Source of the DNA: Saccharopolyspora aridisoli
Lineage (GTDB): Bacteria; Actinomycetota; Actinomycetes; Mycobacteriales; Pseudonocardiaceae
DNA length: 64,000 bases
Assembly: GCF_004348445.1 (NCBI RefSeq)
Contig: NZ_SMKV01000006.1
Coordinates: forward strand, 158,758 to 222,757
Reading direction: 5' to 3'
Shown: in pieces, positions 51,355 to 59,516 of the stretch
Position numbering within the stretch: the first letter of the stretch is position 1
Layout: each line of letters starts with the position of its first letter
Position numbers and translations under genes: made by a program
Notes under the pieces: model-generated
Databases searched by the model: none
Told to the model about the DNA's origin: nothing
The model's input: the letters and a program-made list of their open reading frames with translations, nothing else

Positions 51355-52467
51355 CTACTCCTCGGCTGCGAGCTGACCGCAGGCCGCGGCGATCTCCTGG
51401 CCGCGGGTGTCCCGGACCGTGCAGGAGACCCCGGTTTCGCGAACCCGGCGGACGAACTCGCGCTCGACCGGCTTGGGGCTGGCGTCCCACTTGCTGCCCG
51501 GGGTGGGGTTCAGCGGGATCAGGTTGACGTGCGCGAACTGGCCGAGGTGCTTCTTGAGCAACTTGCCGAGCAGGTCGGCGCGCCAGGGCTGGTCGTTGAT
51601 GTCCCGGATCAGCGCGTACTCGATCGACACCCGGCGGCCGGTGTGGTCGGCGTAGCCGCGAGCGGCCTCGAGGACTTCAGCGACGTTCCAGCGGTTGTTC
51701 ACCGGCACCAGCGTGTCCCGCAGCTCGTCGTCCGGGGTGTGCAGCGACACCGCGAGCGTGACGTGCAGGTTCTCGGCGGTCATCTTCCGGATCGCCGGCA
51801 CCAGGCCGACGGTGGAGACGGTGACCGAGCGCTGCGACAGACCCAGGCCGTCGGGTGCGGGATCGCAGATGCGGTGCACCGCGTCGATCACCCGGCGGTA
51901 GTTGGCCAGCGGCTCTCCCATGCCCATGAACACCACGTTCGACAACCGCCCGGGGCCTCCCGGGACCTCGCCGTCGCGCATCATGGCCGCCGCCGACCGG
52001 ACCTGGTCGACGATCTCGGCGGTCGAGAGGTTGCGCTGCAGGCCGCCCTGGCCGGTGGCGCAGAACGGGCAGGCCATGCCGCATCCGGCCTGGCTGGAGA
52101 TGCACACCGTCGCGCGGTCCGGGTAGCGCATCAGGACGCTTTCCAGCAGCGTCCCGTCGTGCGCCTTCCACAGCGTCTTGCGCGTGGTGCCCTCATCGGT
52201 GTCGAGGTTGCGCACCGGGTTGAGCAGCTGCGGCAGCAGGGCCGCGCCCAGCGCCTCGCGGCTGCCCGCCGGGATGTCGGTCATCGACTCGACGTCGGCG
52301 TTGAGCCTGCCGAAGTAGTGGTTGGCCAGCTGCTTGGCGCGGAACGGCTTCTCCCCCAGCTCGGCGACGACGGCCTTCCGCTCCTCGGCGGAGAGGTCGG
52401 CGAGGTGGCGCGGCGGCTTGCCGCGGCGCGGGGCGTCGAAGACGAGCGGCAGGGATTTCGTAGACAT
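51355..52467 (-). CDS. rlmN: 23S rRNA (A2503-C2)/tRNA (A37-C2) methyltransferase
   Basis: 370 residues, radical-SAM methyltransferase. The cluster motif is [11 protein letters not shown] near residue 128, and the methyl-carrying Cys is in [12 protein letters not shown] near 349. It also has GMGEPLANY and [15 protein letters not shown]. It methylates A2503 of 23S rRNA and A37 of some tRNAs. Start ATG at 52467. It is divergent from the metal-ABC operon with a 98-bp gap, and ends before the esterase gene. Cfr-type resistance enzymes are related, but the sequence features are those of RlmN. Confidence 0.95.
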   Translation of the reverse strand: MSTKSLPLVFDAPRRGKPPRHLADLSAEERKAVVAELGEKPFRAKQLANHYFGRLNADVESMTDIPAGSREALGAALLPQLLNPVRNLDTDEGTTRKTLWKAHDGTLLESVLMRYPDRATVCISSQAGCGMACPFCATGQGGLQRNLSTAEIVDQVRSAAAMMRDGEVPGGPGRLSNVVFMGMGEPLANYRRVIDAVHRICDPAPDGLGLSQRSVTVSTVGLVPAIRKMTAENLHVTLAVSLHTPDDELRDTLVPVNNRWNVAEVLEAARGYADHTGRRVSIEYALIRDINDQPWRADLLGKLLKKHLGQFAHVNLIPLNPTPGSKWDASPKPVEREFVRRVRETGVSCTVRDTRGQEIAAACGQLAAEE

Positions 52468-52558
52468 AGCGCCCTGCAGTCTCCCACGTCCGCGGACGAC
52501 CTTGGTGGGCAGCCGGTTGAGCCGGCCCGCTTGCCCTCGCGGACGCCCGAGGTATGGT

Positions 52559-52574
52559 TTTCGCCGTGGCGAAA
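52559..52574. promoter_or_regulatory. Palindrome overlapping the metal-binding lipoprotein start codon
   Basis: TTTCGCC (52559-52565) and GGCGAAA (52568-52574) are perfect inverted arms around GT, centred on the GTG start. A dimeric repressor, such as the DtxR-family protein encoded last in the operon, could bind here. Confidence 0.45.
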
Positions 52575-53492
52575 CCTGGAACTGCGAGTCGCCGAAACAC
52601 GGCCGTCCTGGCCGTGGTCGCGATGCTGGTGTCCGCGTGCGGCACCAGCCTGAGCCAGCCCGATGACGGCCGCAAGCACGTCGTCACCACCTTCACCGTG
52701 CTCGCGGACATGGCGCGCAACATCGCCGGCGACGCCCTGGTGGTCGAATCGATCACCAAACCAGGCGCGGAGATCCACGAGTACGAACCCACTCCCAGCG
52801 ACATGCTCAAAGCCGCCAAGGCCGACGTGGTGCTGGACAACGGCCTCGGGCTGGAACGCTGGTTCGAGCGGTTCGTGCAGCGCAGCGAGGCCGAGCACGT
52901 GACGCTCAGCGAAGGCGTCGAACCCGTTCCCATCCGCAGCGGCGAGTACCAGGGCAAGGCCAACCCGCACGCGTGGATGTCACCGCGCACCGCCGCGATC
53001 TACGTCGCCAACATCACCGACACCTTCATCCGGATCGACCCGGCGCACGAGGCGACCTTCCGCGCGAACGCCGACGCCTACCTGGCCCGGCTCGCCGAGA
53101 TCGACCGATACCTGCGCGATGAGCTCGCCGCGCTGCCCGAGTCGCGCCGGGCGCTGGTCAGTTGCGAAGGTGCCTTCTCGTACCTGGCGCGCGACGCCGG
53201 TTTGACCGAGGCGTACCTGTGGCCGGTCAACAGCGAATCCGAGGGGACGCCGCAGCAGATCAAGGACACCACCCGGTTCGTCCGCGCCAACGGGGTCCCG
53301 ACGGTGTTCTGCGAGTCCACCGTCAACGACGGCCCGCAACGGCAGGTGGCCCGCGAAACCGGGGCGGAGCTGGGCGGGAAGCTCTACGTCGACTCGCTCT
53401 CCGGCCCCGAGGGGCCGGTTCCGACCTACCTCGACCTGCTGCGCCACGACGCGCACGTCATCGTCGCCGGACTGCGCGGAGGGACACCTTGA
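52566..53492 (+). CDS. Metal ABC transporter substrate-binding lipoprotein (Mn/Zn type)
   Basis: 308 residues from GTG 52566 (an ATG four codons upstream is possible). The lipobox is LVSAC near residue 25. The family is ZnuA/TroA-like: a metal-site His in [19 protein letters not shown] with the second His, and Glu/Asp in the C-terminal half ([15 protein letters not shown]). There is no His-rich loop of the zinc type, which slightly favours Mn2+ or Fe2+. It is anchored to the outer face of the membrane. Its stop overlaps the start of the ATPase gene as TTGA, so it belongs to the four-gene operon. Confidence 0.9.
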   Translation: MAKPGTASRRNTAVLAVVAMLVSACGTSLSQPDDGRKHVVTTFTVLADMARNIAGDALVVESITKPGAEIHEYEPTPSDMLKAAKADVVLDNGLGLERWFERFVQRSEAEHVTLSEGVEPVPIRSGEYQGKANPHAWMSPRTAAIYVANITDTFIRIDPAHEATFRANADAYLARLAEIDRYLRDELAALPESRRALVSCEGAFSYLARDAGLTEAYLWPVNSESEGTPQQIKDTTRFVRANGVPTVFCESTVNDGPQRQVARETGAELGGKLYVDSLSGPEGPVPTYLDLLRHDAHVIVAGLRGGTP

Positions 53493-54208
53493 CCGCCATC
53501 AGCGCCCACCACGTGACCGTCCGCTACGGCGACGTGCTCGCCCTCGACGACGTGTCGGTGGACATCCGCGAAGGACGCGTCTGCGGCCTGCTGGGGATGA
53601 ACGGATCGGGCAAGTCCACGTTCTTCAAATCCCTGATGGGCCTGGTCAAGCCGGATGCGGGCAACATCCGGATCATGGACCGCGACCGCAGGCAAGCGCG
53701 GCGCGAAGGCCTCCTCGCGTACGTCCCGCAGTCCGAGGCGGTGGACTGGGCGTTCCCGGTGACGGTCGCCGACGTGGTGCTGATGGGCCGCTACGGGCAC
53801 CTCGGGCTCACCCGGCGCCCGCGCCGCGCCGACAAGGCCGCGATGCGCGCGGCGCTGACCCGCGTAGGGCTCACAGACCTCGCCGCCTGGCCCATCGGCG
53901 AACTCTCCGGCGGCCAGCGCAAGCGGGCCTTCGTCGCGCGCGGCATCGCGCAGGACGCGCGACTGCTGTTCCTCGACGAGCCCTTCGCCGGGGTCGACAA
54001 GAAGTCCGAGGCGACGATCAGCGACCTGCTGCGGGAGCTGCGCGACGAAGGGCGCACCGTGGTCATCTCCACCCACGACCTGGCCAGCGTCCCCGAGCTG
54101 TGCGACGAAGCGGTGCTGCTGCAGCAACGCGTGATCGCCCACGGCGCGATCGACGAAGTGCTCGCACCCGAGGTGCTGGCCCGCACGTTCGGGGTGGAGG
54201 CGCGATGA
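53489..54208 (+). CDS. Metal ABC transporter ATPase
   Basis: 239 residues from a TTG start overlapping the previous stop (GGAGGGA 6 bases upstream). Walker A is LGMNGSGKST near residue 34, the ABC signature LSGGQRKR near 135, and Walker B RLLFLDEPFAGVD near 155, with the switch His in VISTHDL. It drives metal uptake with the neighbouring permease. The combination with a DtxR-like gene in the operon indicates metal-regulated Mn2+ (or Zn2+/Fe2+) import. Confidence 0.94.
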   Translation: MTAISAHHVTVRYGDVLALDDVSVDIREGRVCGLLGMNGSGKSTFFKSLMGLVKPDAGNIRIMDRDRRQARREGLLAYVPQSEAVDWAFPVTVADVVLMGRYGHLGLTRRPRRADKAAMRAALTRVGLTDLAAWPIGELSGGQRKRAFVARGIAQDARLLFLDEPFAGVDKKSEATISDLLRELRDEGRTVVISTHDLASVPELCDEAVLLQQRVIAHGAIDEVLAPEVLARTFGVEAR

Positions 54209-55092
54209 TCGAGTGGCTGATCGAACCCCTGCAGTTCGGCTTCATGCAGCGGGCACTGCTGGTCAGCCTCGTCGCGGGGCTGGTGTGCGCGGTGCTGTCG
54301 TGCTGGGTGACGTTGATCGGCTGGTCGCTGCTGGGCGACGCCGTCTCGCACGCCGTGCTGCCAGGAGTGGTGCTCGCCTACGTGCTGGGCATGCCGTTCT
54401 CGGTGGGGGCGTTCCTGTTCGGCAGCCTCGCGGTCGGGCTGATCGCGGGCGTGCGCAACACCACCAAGCTCAAGGGCGACGCGGCGATCGGCGTGGTGTT
54501 CACCGGCCTGTTCGCGCTGGGTCTGGTACTGGTGTCGCGAATCCCCAGCCAGGTCGACCTCAACCACATCTTGTTCGGCAACGTCCTGGGGGTCACCGAC
54601 TTCGACATCGCCCAGGTCCTGATCATCGCCGCCGCGGTGCTGGCGGTGGCGCTGCTCAAGCGACGCGACCTCACGCTCTACGCCTTCGACCCCACGCACG
54701 CGCACGCGATCGGCATCTCGCCGCGGCGGATCAGCACCCTGCTGCTGGCGATGCTGGCGCTGACCGTGGTCGTCGCGCTGCAGGCGGTCGGGGTCGTACT
54801 CGTCACCGCCATGCTGATCACTCCCGGAGCGACCGCGTTCCTGCTGACCAAGAGGTTCCCGCAGATGCTGGCGACCGCGGCCGGGCTGTCGGTGCTGTGC
54901 TCGGTGACGGGCACCTACCTGAGCTTCCACGTCGACACCTCGACCGGCGGGATGATCGTGGTCTGCCAGTCCGCGGTGTTCGCCCTGGCCTACCTGCTGG
55001 CCCCTGGGCAGGGGCTCGTGCCCCGAGCGCTGCGGCGACGCTCGGTCGTCGGTGACCGAACGACGGCGGGAACCGCGCCGCCCGTATCGTGA
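54205..55092 (+). CDS. Metal ABC transporter permease
   Basis: 295 residues, with eight or nine membrane segments typical of the ABC-3 (ZnuB/MntB) family. The cytoplasmic coupling-helix region GWSLLGDAVSHAVLPGVVLAY (abbreviated) and TKLKGDAAIGVVFTGLFALG match the family. ATG 54205 overlaps the ATPase stop by 4 bp. The C-terminus is short and basic (RALRRRSVVG). It forms the membrane pore of the metal importer. Confidence 0.94.
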   Translation: MIEWLIEPLQFGFMQRALLVSLVAGLVCAVLSCWVTLIGWSLLGDAVSHAVLPGVVLAYVLGMPFSVGAFLFGSLAVGLIAGVRNTTKLKGDAAIGVVFTGLFALGLVLVSRIPSQVDLNHILFGNVLGVTDFDIAQVLIIAAAVLAVALLKRRDLTLYAFDPTHAHAIGISPRRISTLLLAMLALTVVVALQAVGVVLVTAMLITPGATAFLLTKRFPQMLATAAGLSVLCSVTGTYLSFHVDTSTGGMIVVCQSAVFALAYLLAPGQGLVPRALRRRSVVGDRTTAGTAPPVS

Positions 55093-55097
55093 AAGTC

Positions 55098-55784
55098 ATG
55101 CCGAGCGAAACCGAGCGCCCGTCGCCTTCGGTGGAGGACTACCTCCGGGCGATCTACGGGCTCAGCGAACGGGGCGAGCCCGTCACCAACGCGACGCTGA
55201 CCGCGCGACTCGGCCTCAGCCCCTCCTCGGTCTCGGGAATGATCAACAAGCTGGACCAGCTGGGCCTGGTCACCCACGTCCGCTACCGCAGCGTCGAGCT
55301 GACCACCGAAGGCCGCAGGCTCGCGCACTCGGTGCTGCGCAGGCATCGCCTGATCGAGCTGTTCCTGGTCGAGGAGCTCGACTACAGCTGGGACGCGGTG
55401 CACACCGAGGCCGACGCGCTGGAGCACGCCGTCTCCGACGAGCTCGTCGAGCACATATCCGCCAAGCTGGGCAACCCCACCATCGACCCGCACGGCGACC
55501 CGATCCCCACCGCCGACGGCCTGCTCCCCGCGCCCAAGACCCTGCAGCTCGACCAGATCGAGCCCGGCACGGTCGGCACCATCGCGCGCGTCTGGGACAC
55601 CGACTCCGAGCTGCTGCGCTACCTCACCGAGCACGGCATGACGCTGGGGTCGCGCATCGAGGTCGTGGAGCGCAAGCCCTTCGGCGGACCGCTGGTGGTG
55701 CGCGTCGGCGAGCCCCCGCACGCCGAAACCCACTTCGTGGGTGACGAGATCGTCGCGGCGCTGTCGATCAGTGTGCAGAACTAG
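55098..55784 (+). CDS. DtxR-family metal-dependent repressor (MntR/IdeR-like)
   Basis: 228 residues. Winged helix at about 10-70 (SVEDYLRAIYGL, LGLSPSSVSGMINKLDQLGLV), dimerisation/metal domain at about 75-145 (LRRHRLIELFLVEELDYSWDAVHTEADALEHAVS with the usual metal ligands His and Glu), and a C-terminal FeoA/SH3-like domain (VVERKPFGGPLVVRVG). The protein represses metal uptake when metal is plentiful. ATG 55098 follows the permease stop by 5 bp; an alternative GTG at 55089 would overlap it. Mn versus Fe specificity cannot be decided. Confidence 0.92.
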   Translation: MPSETERPSPSVEDYLRAIYGLSERGEPVTNATLTARLGLSPSSVSGMINKLDQLGLVTHVRYRSVELTTEGRRLAHSVLRRHRLIELFLVEELDYSWDAVHTEADALEHAVSDELVEHISAKLGNPTIDPHGDPIPTADGLLPAPKTLQLDQIEPGTVGTIARVWDTDSELLRYLTEHGMTLGSRIEVVERKPFGGPLVVRVGEPPHAETHFVGDEIVAALSISVQN

Positions 55785-56247
55785 GTTCGCCGGTCAGCCG
55801 CGAACCGATCGCGTGGGAGCACACCACCTGCTGCGGCGGGCGATCCGGTAGCGGATCCGCTTGGGCGACCTCTTCGCCGTAGATCTGCTCGGTGACCAGC
55901 TTGCTGTGCAGCTCGTCGGTCCGGTGCGCGCCGAGCACCGCCATGAGCAGGTCGAAGCGGCTGCTGGTCAATGACACGGCCACGTAGCAGAAGCCGCCCA
56001 TCCCGGCGAAGACCAGGCTCGCGGTGATCCACATGTTGAACGCCTGAGCCAGCGTGATCACCGAAGCGCCCAGCGCCAGCGCCGACCCGAACGCGACCGC
56101 TCGGGCGATGGCCGCCTGCCGGAGCATCGAGCGGAACACGGGGTGCTGCTGGCACAGCTGCCGGATGATGCGGGAGCGCTCGTGACAGTCCAACTGAGCA
56201 AGCCGGCTGAGGCCCGCGGTCACCGGCTGGGCCGCGCGGAATGCCAT
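55768..56247 (-). CDS. Small membrane protein of unknown function
   Basis: 159 residues from ATG 56247, supported by GGGAG 6 bases upstream. A basic, helical N-terminus (RLAQLDCHERSRIIRQL) leads to two membrane segments near residues 48-90 and a hydrophilic C-terminal half with no motif I recognise. It overlaps the converging DtxR gene by 17 bp. A function cannot be assigned. Confidence 0.6.
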   Translation of the reverse strand: MAFRAAQPVTAGLSRLAQLDCHERSRIIRQLCQQHPVFRSMLRQAAIARAVAFGSALALGASVITLAQAFNMWITASLVFAGMGGFCYVAVSLTSSRFDLLMAVLGAHRTDELHSKLVTEQIYGEEVAQADPLPDRPPQQVVCSHAIGSRLTGEPSSAH

Positions 56248-56436
56248 GGCTGCTCCCGAAAAACCGAGTACGTGCATACGACATCACCCAGTCGATCACG
56301 CACTCGGACGGCGATCAAGCCGTCATTCGGGGGCTTCGCGTTTGCGGGAGGGCGACGAAGACGTGACGCTGCCTACAGAAAGGGCCCGCTCGAACGCGTC
56401 GAGGGGCCTCTGGCGCCGTTTTCGGGAGTGATCGCT

Positions 56437-57204
56437 GTGAGCATCGCACTGGGTGCACCCGGGTGGACCGACCTGACGTCCTACGACGTCGAAGCCGCGC
56501 GCGAGTTCTACACCGGGCTGTTCGGCTGGCGCTGGGTGCAGCGCTGCGAGTACAGCATCGCGTTCCGGGACGACACACCGGTGGCCGGGCTGCTCAAGCC
56601 CGATTCCGACCACATCCCGACGGCCTGGACGCTGTACCTGGAGTGCGAGTCGACGCGACGGGCGACCGAGCGGATCCGGGCGCTGGGCGGGAAGGTCATC
56701 GTCCCGCCGACCGAAACCCCCGGGCACGAGATGTTCCTGATCGCCGAGGACCCGGGCGGAGCGGTCGTGGGCCTGTGGGAAGCACCGGAGAACGCCGTGT
56801 TCGGCTGGGCGCGAGCGGGCGCGCTGTGCTGGGCCGAGGTGCGCACCCGCGACGCCTCGGCCGTCGACTCCTTCTACGCGCAGCTGCTGGGTTACCGGCA
56901 GGAGCAGATCGGCGAGCCGGGCGGCGATTTCGACTTCACCGTCTGGCACGTCGGCGACCAGCCGATGCTGGGCCGCTCCGAGTCGAGCCGGTCGCTGCCC
57001 GCCGACGTCCCGTCGCACTGGCAGCTGTACTTCCAGGTCAACCCCGACCACGACGCCGACGCCGCGGTCGCCAAGGCCCAGGCGCTGGGTGGGGAGGTGC
57101 TGCGCGAACCGACCGACTCCCCGTACGGGCGAATGGCCGTGGTGCGGGACGTGGTCGGCGCCAGCTTCGCCGTCATCGACACCGACCGGCTCACCCCCGA
57201 GTGA
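56437..57204 (+). CDS. VOC-family (glyoxalase/bleomycin-resistance-like) protein, two domains
   Basis: 255 residues in two VOC halves (about 5-120 and 125-255). Each begins with a W-D-x-(T/S) type strand and has the typical FYTGLFGW and FYAQLLGY helices. GTG 56437 follows GGGAG. Such proteins bind metal and catalyse small-molecule chemistry or sequester antibiotics; these tandem-repeat versions in actinobacteria (similar to 27-kDa antigen CFP30B) have no known substrate. It converges on the ECF sigma gene with no gap. Confidence 0.83.
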   Translation: MSIALGAPGWTDLTSYDVEAAREFYTGLFGWRWVQRCEYSIAFRDDTPVAGLLKPDSDHIPTAWTLYLECESTRRATERIRALGGKVIVPPTETPGHEMFLIAEDPGGAVVGLWEAPENAVFGWARAGALCWAEVRTRDASAVDSFYAQLLGYRQEQIGEPGGDFDFTVWHVGDQPMLGRSESSRSLPADVPSHWQLYFQVNPDHDADAAVAKAQALGGEVLREPTDSPYGRMAVVRDVVGASFAVIDTDRLTPE

Positions 57205-58089
57205 TCAGTCCAGCACCAGCGGGTCGAGCTCCGCGATGTGGTCGCGGTCGCCGATGACCTCGATCTCGGTGATCCGGCCGTCGTGGATGGTCACGATGAA
57301 CACCGAGTGCGCCTTGCCACGAGGCGCGTAGGCCGCGCCGATCGAGTCGGCGACCAGTGCCGGACGCGCCAGCTTGGCGCCGTTCTTGAACGCCTCGGCC
57401 ACGACGTCCGCACCGCGCGACTCCGCCGAGAGCGCAGGGGCACCGGCCTTGCGGGCGCGGGCGGCGGTGTCCACCGCTCGCTGATCGGCGCGCAGCACGA
57501 CGTCCGGGTCGAGCACGTTCAGCAGGCCCTCGAAGTCGCCTTCGCGGGCCGCGCGCAGGAACGCGTCGATGACCTCGCGCTGGGCGACAAGGTCCGGTTC
57601 CGGCCGTCCGCTCTGCCGAACCCGGCGGCGGGCGCGGCTGGCGAGCTGCCGGGTGGCCGTCGAGCTGCGTCCCACGATCGGGGCGATGTCGTCGAAGGGC
57701 ACCGCGAACATGTCGTGCAGGACGAACGCGAGGCGTTCGACCGGTTCGAGCATGTCGAGCACGACGAACAGGGCCAGCCCGACCGAGTCGGCCATCACCG
57801 CTTCCGCTTCCGGCGTCAGCCCGTCCGACGGCTCGGGCAGGTCGTCGGACGGCCGCTCGGGCCTGGAGCGGCGGGCGCGGAGCATGTCCAGGCAGACCCG
57901 GCCGACGATCGTGGTCAGCCAGCCGCCCAGGTTGGCGACGTCGTCGGCGCCCGCGCGGTCCACGCGCAGCCACGCCTCCTGCACCGCGTCCTCCGCTTCG
58001 GCGTGCGAACCGAGCATCCGCAGCGCCACCGCTTCCAGCCGCCTGCGGTGCTGCTCGAACCGCTTCGCCAGGAAATCGCTGTCGTCCAT
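57205..58089 (-). CDS. ECF sigma factor of the ECF41/SigJ-like group with SnoaL-like C-terminal domain
   Basis: 294 residues. Sigma-2 is at about 10-80 (ALRMLGSHAEAEDAVQEAWLRV), a LPEP motif occurs in the linker near residue 86, sigma-4 is at about 110-165 (EPVERLAFVLHDMFAVPFDDIAPIVGRSSTATRQLASRARRRV shortened), and a SnoaL/NTF2-like domain at about 175-290 ends the protein. The added domain replaces an anti-sigma factor in this group. The DGGG-type motif usual in ECF41 C-terminal domains is not evident. It is divergent from a carboxymuconolactone-decarboxylase-like gene, the standard ECF41 partner, and preceded by a matching promoter. Confidence 0.88.
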   Translation of the reverse strand: MDDSDFLAKRFEQHRRRLEAVALRMLGSHAEAEDAVQEAWLRVDRAGADDVANLGGWLTTIVGRVCLDMLRARRSRPERPSDDLPEPSDGLTPEAEAVMADSVGLALFVVLDMLEPVERLAFVLHDMFAVPFDDIAPIVGRSSTATRQLASRARRRVRQSGRPEPDLVAQREVIDAFLRAAREGDFEGLLNVLDPDVVLRADQRAVDTAARARKAGAPALSAESRGADVVAEAFKNGAKLARPALVADSIGAAYAPRGKAHSVFIVTIHDGRITEIEVIGDRDHIAELDPLVLD

Positions 58090-58090
58090 C

Positions 58091-58117
58091 GGTCACATCC
58101 CTCCGTCGCCGGCCGTC
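58091..58117 (+). promoter_or_regulatory. ECF41-type promoter for the AhpD/CMD-like gene
   Basis: GGTCACA (-35, one mismatch to TGTCACA) and CGTC (-10 at 58114-58117) are separated by exactly 16 bases. Transcription would start about 40 bases before the gene. The -35 element is inside the sigma gene's leader. Confidence 0.65.
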
Positions 58118-58126
58118 ATGGGGGTA

Positions 58127-58153
58127 GACGAGCCGGGACCGGCTCATGTGACA
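58127..58153 (-). promoter_or_regulatory. ECF41-type promoter for the sigma gene (autoregulation)
   Basis: On the minus strand TGTCACA (58153-58147) and CGTC (58130-58127) are separated by 16 bases, a perfect match to the ECF41 consensus. It faces the sigma gene 38 bases away and overlaps the start region of the opposite promoter. Confidence 0.7.
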
Positions 58154-58164
58154 GGGAGGCACCC

Positions 58165-58620
58165 ATGCAAGCACGGATGAACAACCCAGCGATGCTCCTG
58201 CCGGACGCTTTCAAGTCGTTCCAGGCGTTGGTGAAGGCCGTTCACTCGGTCGACATCCCGGCGGAGGTATTGGAGCTGGTGCACCTGCGCTCCAGCCAGA
58301 TCAACGGGTGCAGCTTCTGCGCGCACCACAGCTCCAAGCAGCTCAAGGAGCTCGGGACCAGCGACGACAAGCTCTGGGCGGTGGCCGCTTGGCGGGAGGC
58401 TCCCTTCTTCGACGACGGCGAGCGCGCCGCGCTGGAGCTGGCCGAGGCCACGACCCGTCTCGCCGACAAGGGCGACGCCGTCGACGACGAGCTCTGGAAG
58501 CGGATCACCGAGCACTACGACGAGGAGCAGATCGCGGCCCTGACGCTCATGATCGGGCTGTCCAACCTCTTCAACCGCGTCAACGCGGTCACCCGGCAAC
58601 CCGCCGGCGAGACCTTCTGA
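58165..58620 (+). CDS. Carboxymuconolactone decarboxylase/AhpD-like protein
   Basis: 151 residues. The CxxC-x3-H motif NGCSFCAHHSSKQLK near residues 50-64 is the AhpD-type thiol site. The helical body (MIGLSNLFNRVNAVT) is CMD-like. Such proteins act as alkylhydroperoxidases or small decarboxylases; the CxxC favours the former. ATG 58165 with GGGAGG 8 bases upstream. It is the usual target of ECF41 sigma factors and has a matching promoter here. It ends at a strong hairpin. Confidence 0.9.
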   Translation: MQARMNNPAMLLPDAFKSFQALVKAVHSVDIPAEVLELVHLRSSQINGCSFCAHHSSKQLKELGTSDDKLWAVAAWREAPFFDDGERAALELAEATTRLADKGDAVDDELWKRITEHYDEEQIAALTLMIGLSNLFNRVNAVTRQPAGETF

Positions 58621-58631
58621 ACCAACTGAGG

Positions 58632-58667
58632 TCCGTGTCCCGATCTCCATCGAGATCAGGGCACGGA
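58632..58667 (+). terminator. Terminator after AhpD-like gene
   Basis: TCCGTGTCCCGATCTC (58632-58647) pairs with GAGATCAGGGCACGGA (58652-58667), with two imperfect positions and a CATC loop, followed by TCTTCC. It lies 12 bases after the stop codon. Confidence 0.75.
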
Positions 58668-58705
58668 TCTTCCATGAGATCAGGAATCCCGCGCACGGGG
58701 AGGTG

Positions 58706-58745
58706 CGGTCACGGGCACTACTGGTCCGACCGCCCGTGATCAGGA
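58706..58745 (+). repeat. Short dispersed intergenic motif, copy C
   Basis: CACTACTGGTCCGACCGCCC then GTGATCAGG in the convergent gap between the AhpD-like and methyltransferase genes, closely matching the copies at 7613-7650 and 21870-21908. Confidence 0.5.
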
Positions 58746-58784
58746 TCCGTGGTGCGGCAGGTCAGACCTGTCCCCGGGGGCGCA

Positions 58785-59516
58785 TCAAGGAGCGAGCAGG
58801 CCCGTGGGCTTGGTGCGGGTCCTGAGGCGGTAGGCGACCGGGATGGTCCTGCCCGGGGACTCAGCCGCCGCCCGGGCCGCCGTCTTGGCGGAGAACTCGA
58901 TGCGCAGGACCGCCTCCAACGTCTGACGGTCGTGGAAGCGCCAGAGCGTGGGCACCGTCGTGCTGGTGAAGTGGTGGCGGGTGAAGAACGACTCGATCTG
59001 CCCCGGATCGATCTGCGGGGCGTCGGCGCGCATCCAGTCGCCGTAGGGCGAGCTCGCCGTGTCCAGGTCGACGATCGCGATCGTGCCGCCCGGACGCAGC
59101 ACCCGCTCCGCCTCGGCCAGGCCCGGCTCGCAGCCCGGCCCGAAGAAGTACGCCGTGCGCGCGTGCAGCAGGTCCACGCTGCCGTCGGCCAGCGGGAGGC
59201 GCTGGGCAGGAGCGACCCGGACGTCCACGCCCGGCGTGCCCGACATGCGGGCGCGAGCGCGTTCGGCCAGCGGCTCGTGCGGCTCGACTCCCATCACCGA
59301 ACGAGCCGTGGCAGCGAAAACAGGCAGGTGGAAGCCGTCACCGCAGCCCACGTCGACCACGTCGAGGCCGGCCCAGTCGCGCTCGGCGCGCAACGCCTTC
59401 CACAGCGCCCCCACCGAGTCCTGGGCTTGGTTCTCCGCCTCGTAGACCTCGGGCCAGTTCCAGATGTTGGGACTCGGCGTGACCTCTGGCACCTGCTCCT
59501 CCCGCCAGGTCCGCAT
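58785..59516 (-). CDS. SAM-dependent methyltransferase (class I)
   Basis: 243 residues. The SAM loop VVDVGCGDGFHL is near residue 53, and VEPHEPLAERARARM and LPLADGSVDLLHAR complete motifs I to IV of a class I methyltransferase. The substrate is unknown. The ATG overlaps the cdsA stop by 1 base (TGATG), so it is the distal gene of the rpsB-to-cdsA run and may be co-transcribed with cdsA. Confidence 0.85.
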   Translation of the reverse strand: MRTWREEQVPEVTPSPNIWNWPEVYEAENQAQDSVGALWKALRAERDWAGLDVVDVGCGDGFHLPVFAATARSVMGVEPHEPLAERARARMSGTPGVDVRVAPAQRLPLADGSVDLLHARTAYFFGPGCEPGLAEAERVLRPGGTIAIVDLDTASSPYGDWMRADAPQIDPGQIESFFTRHHFTSTTVPTLWRFHDRQTLEAVLRIEFSAKTAARAAAESPGRTIPVAYRLRTRTKPTGLLAP

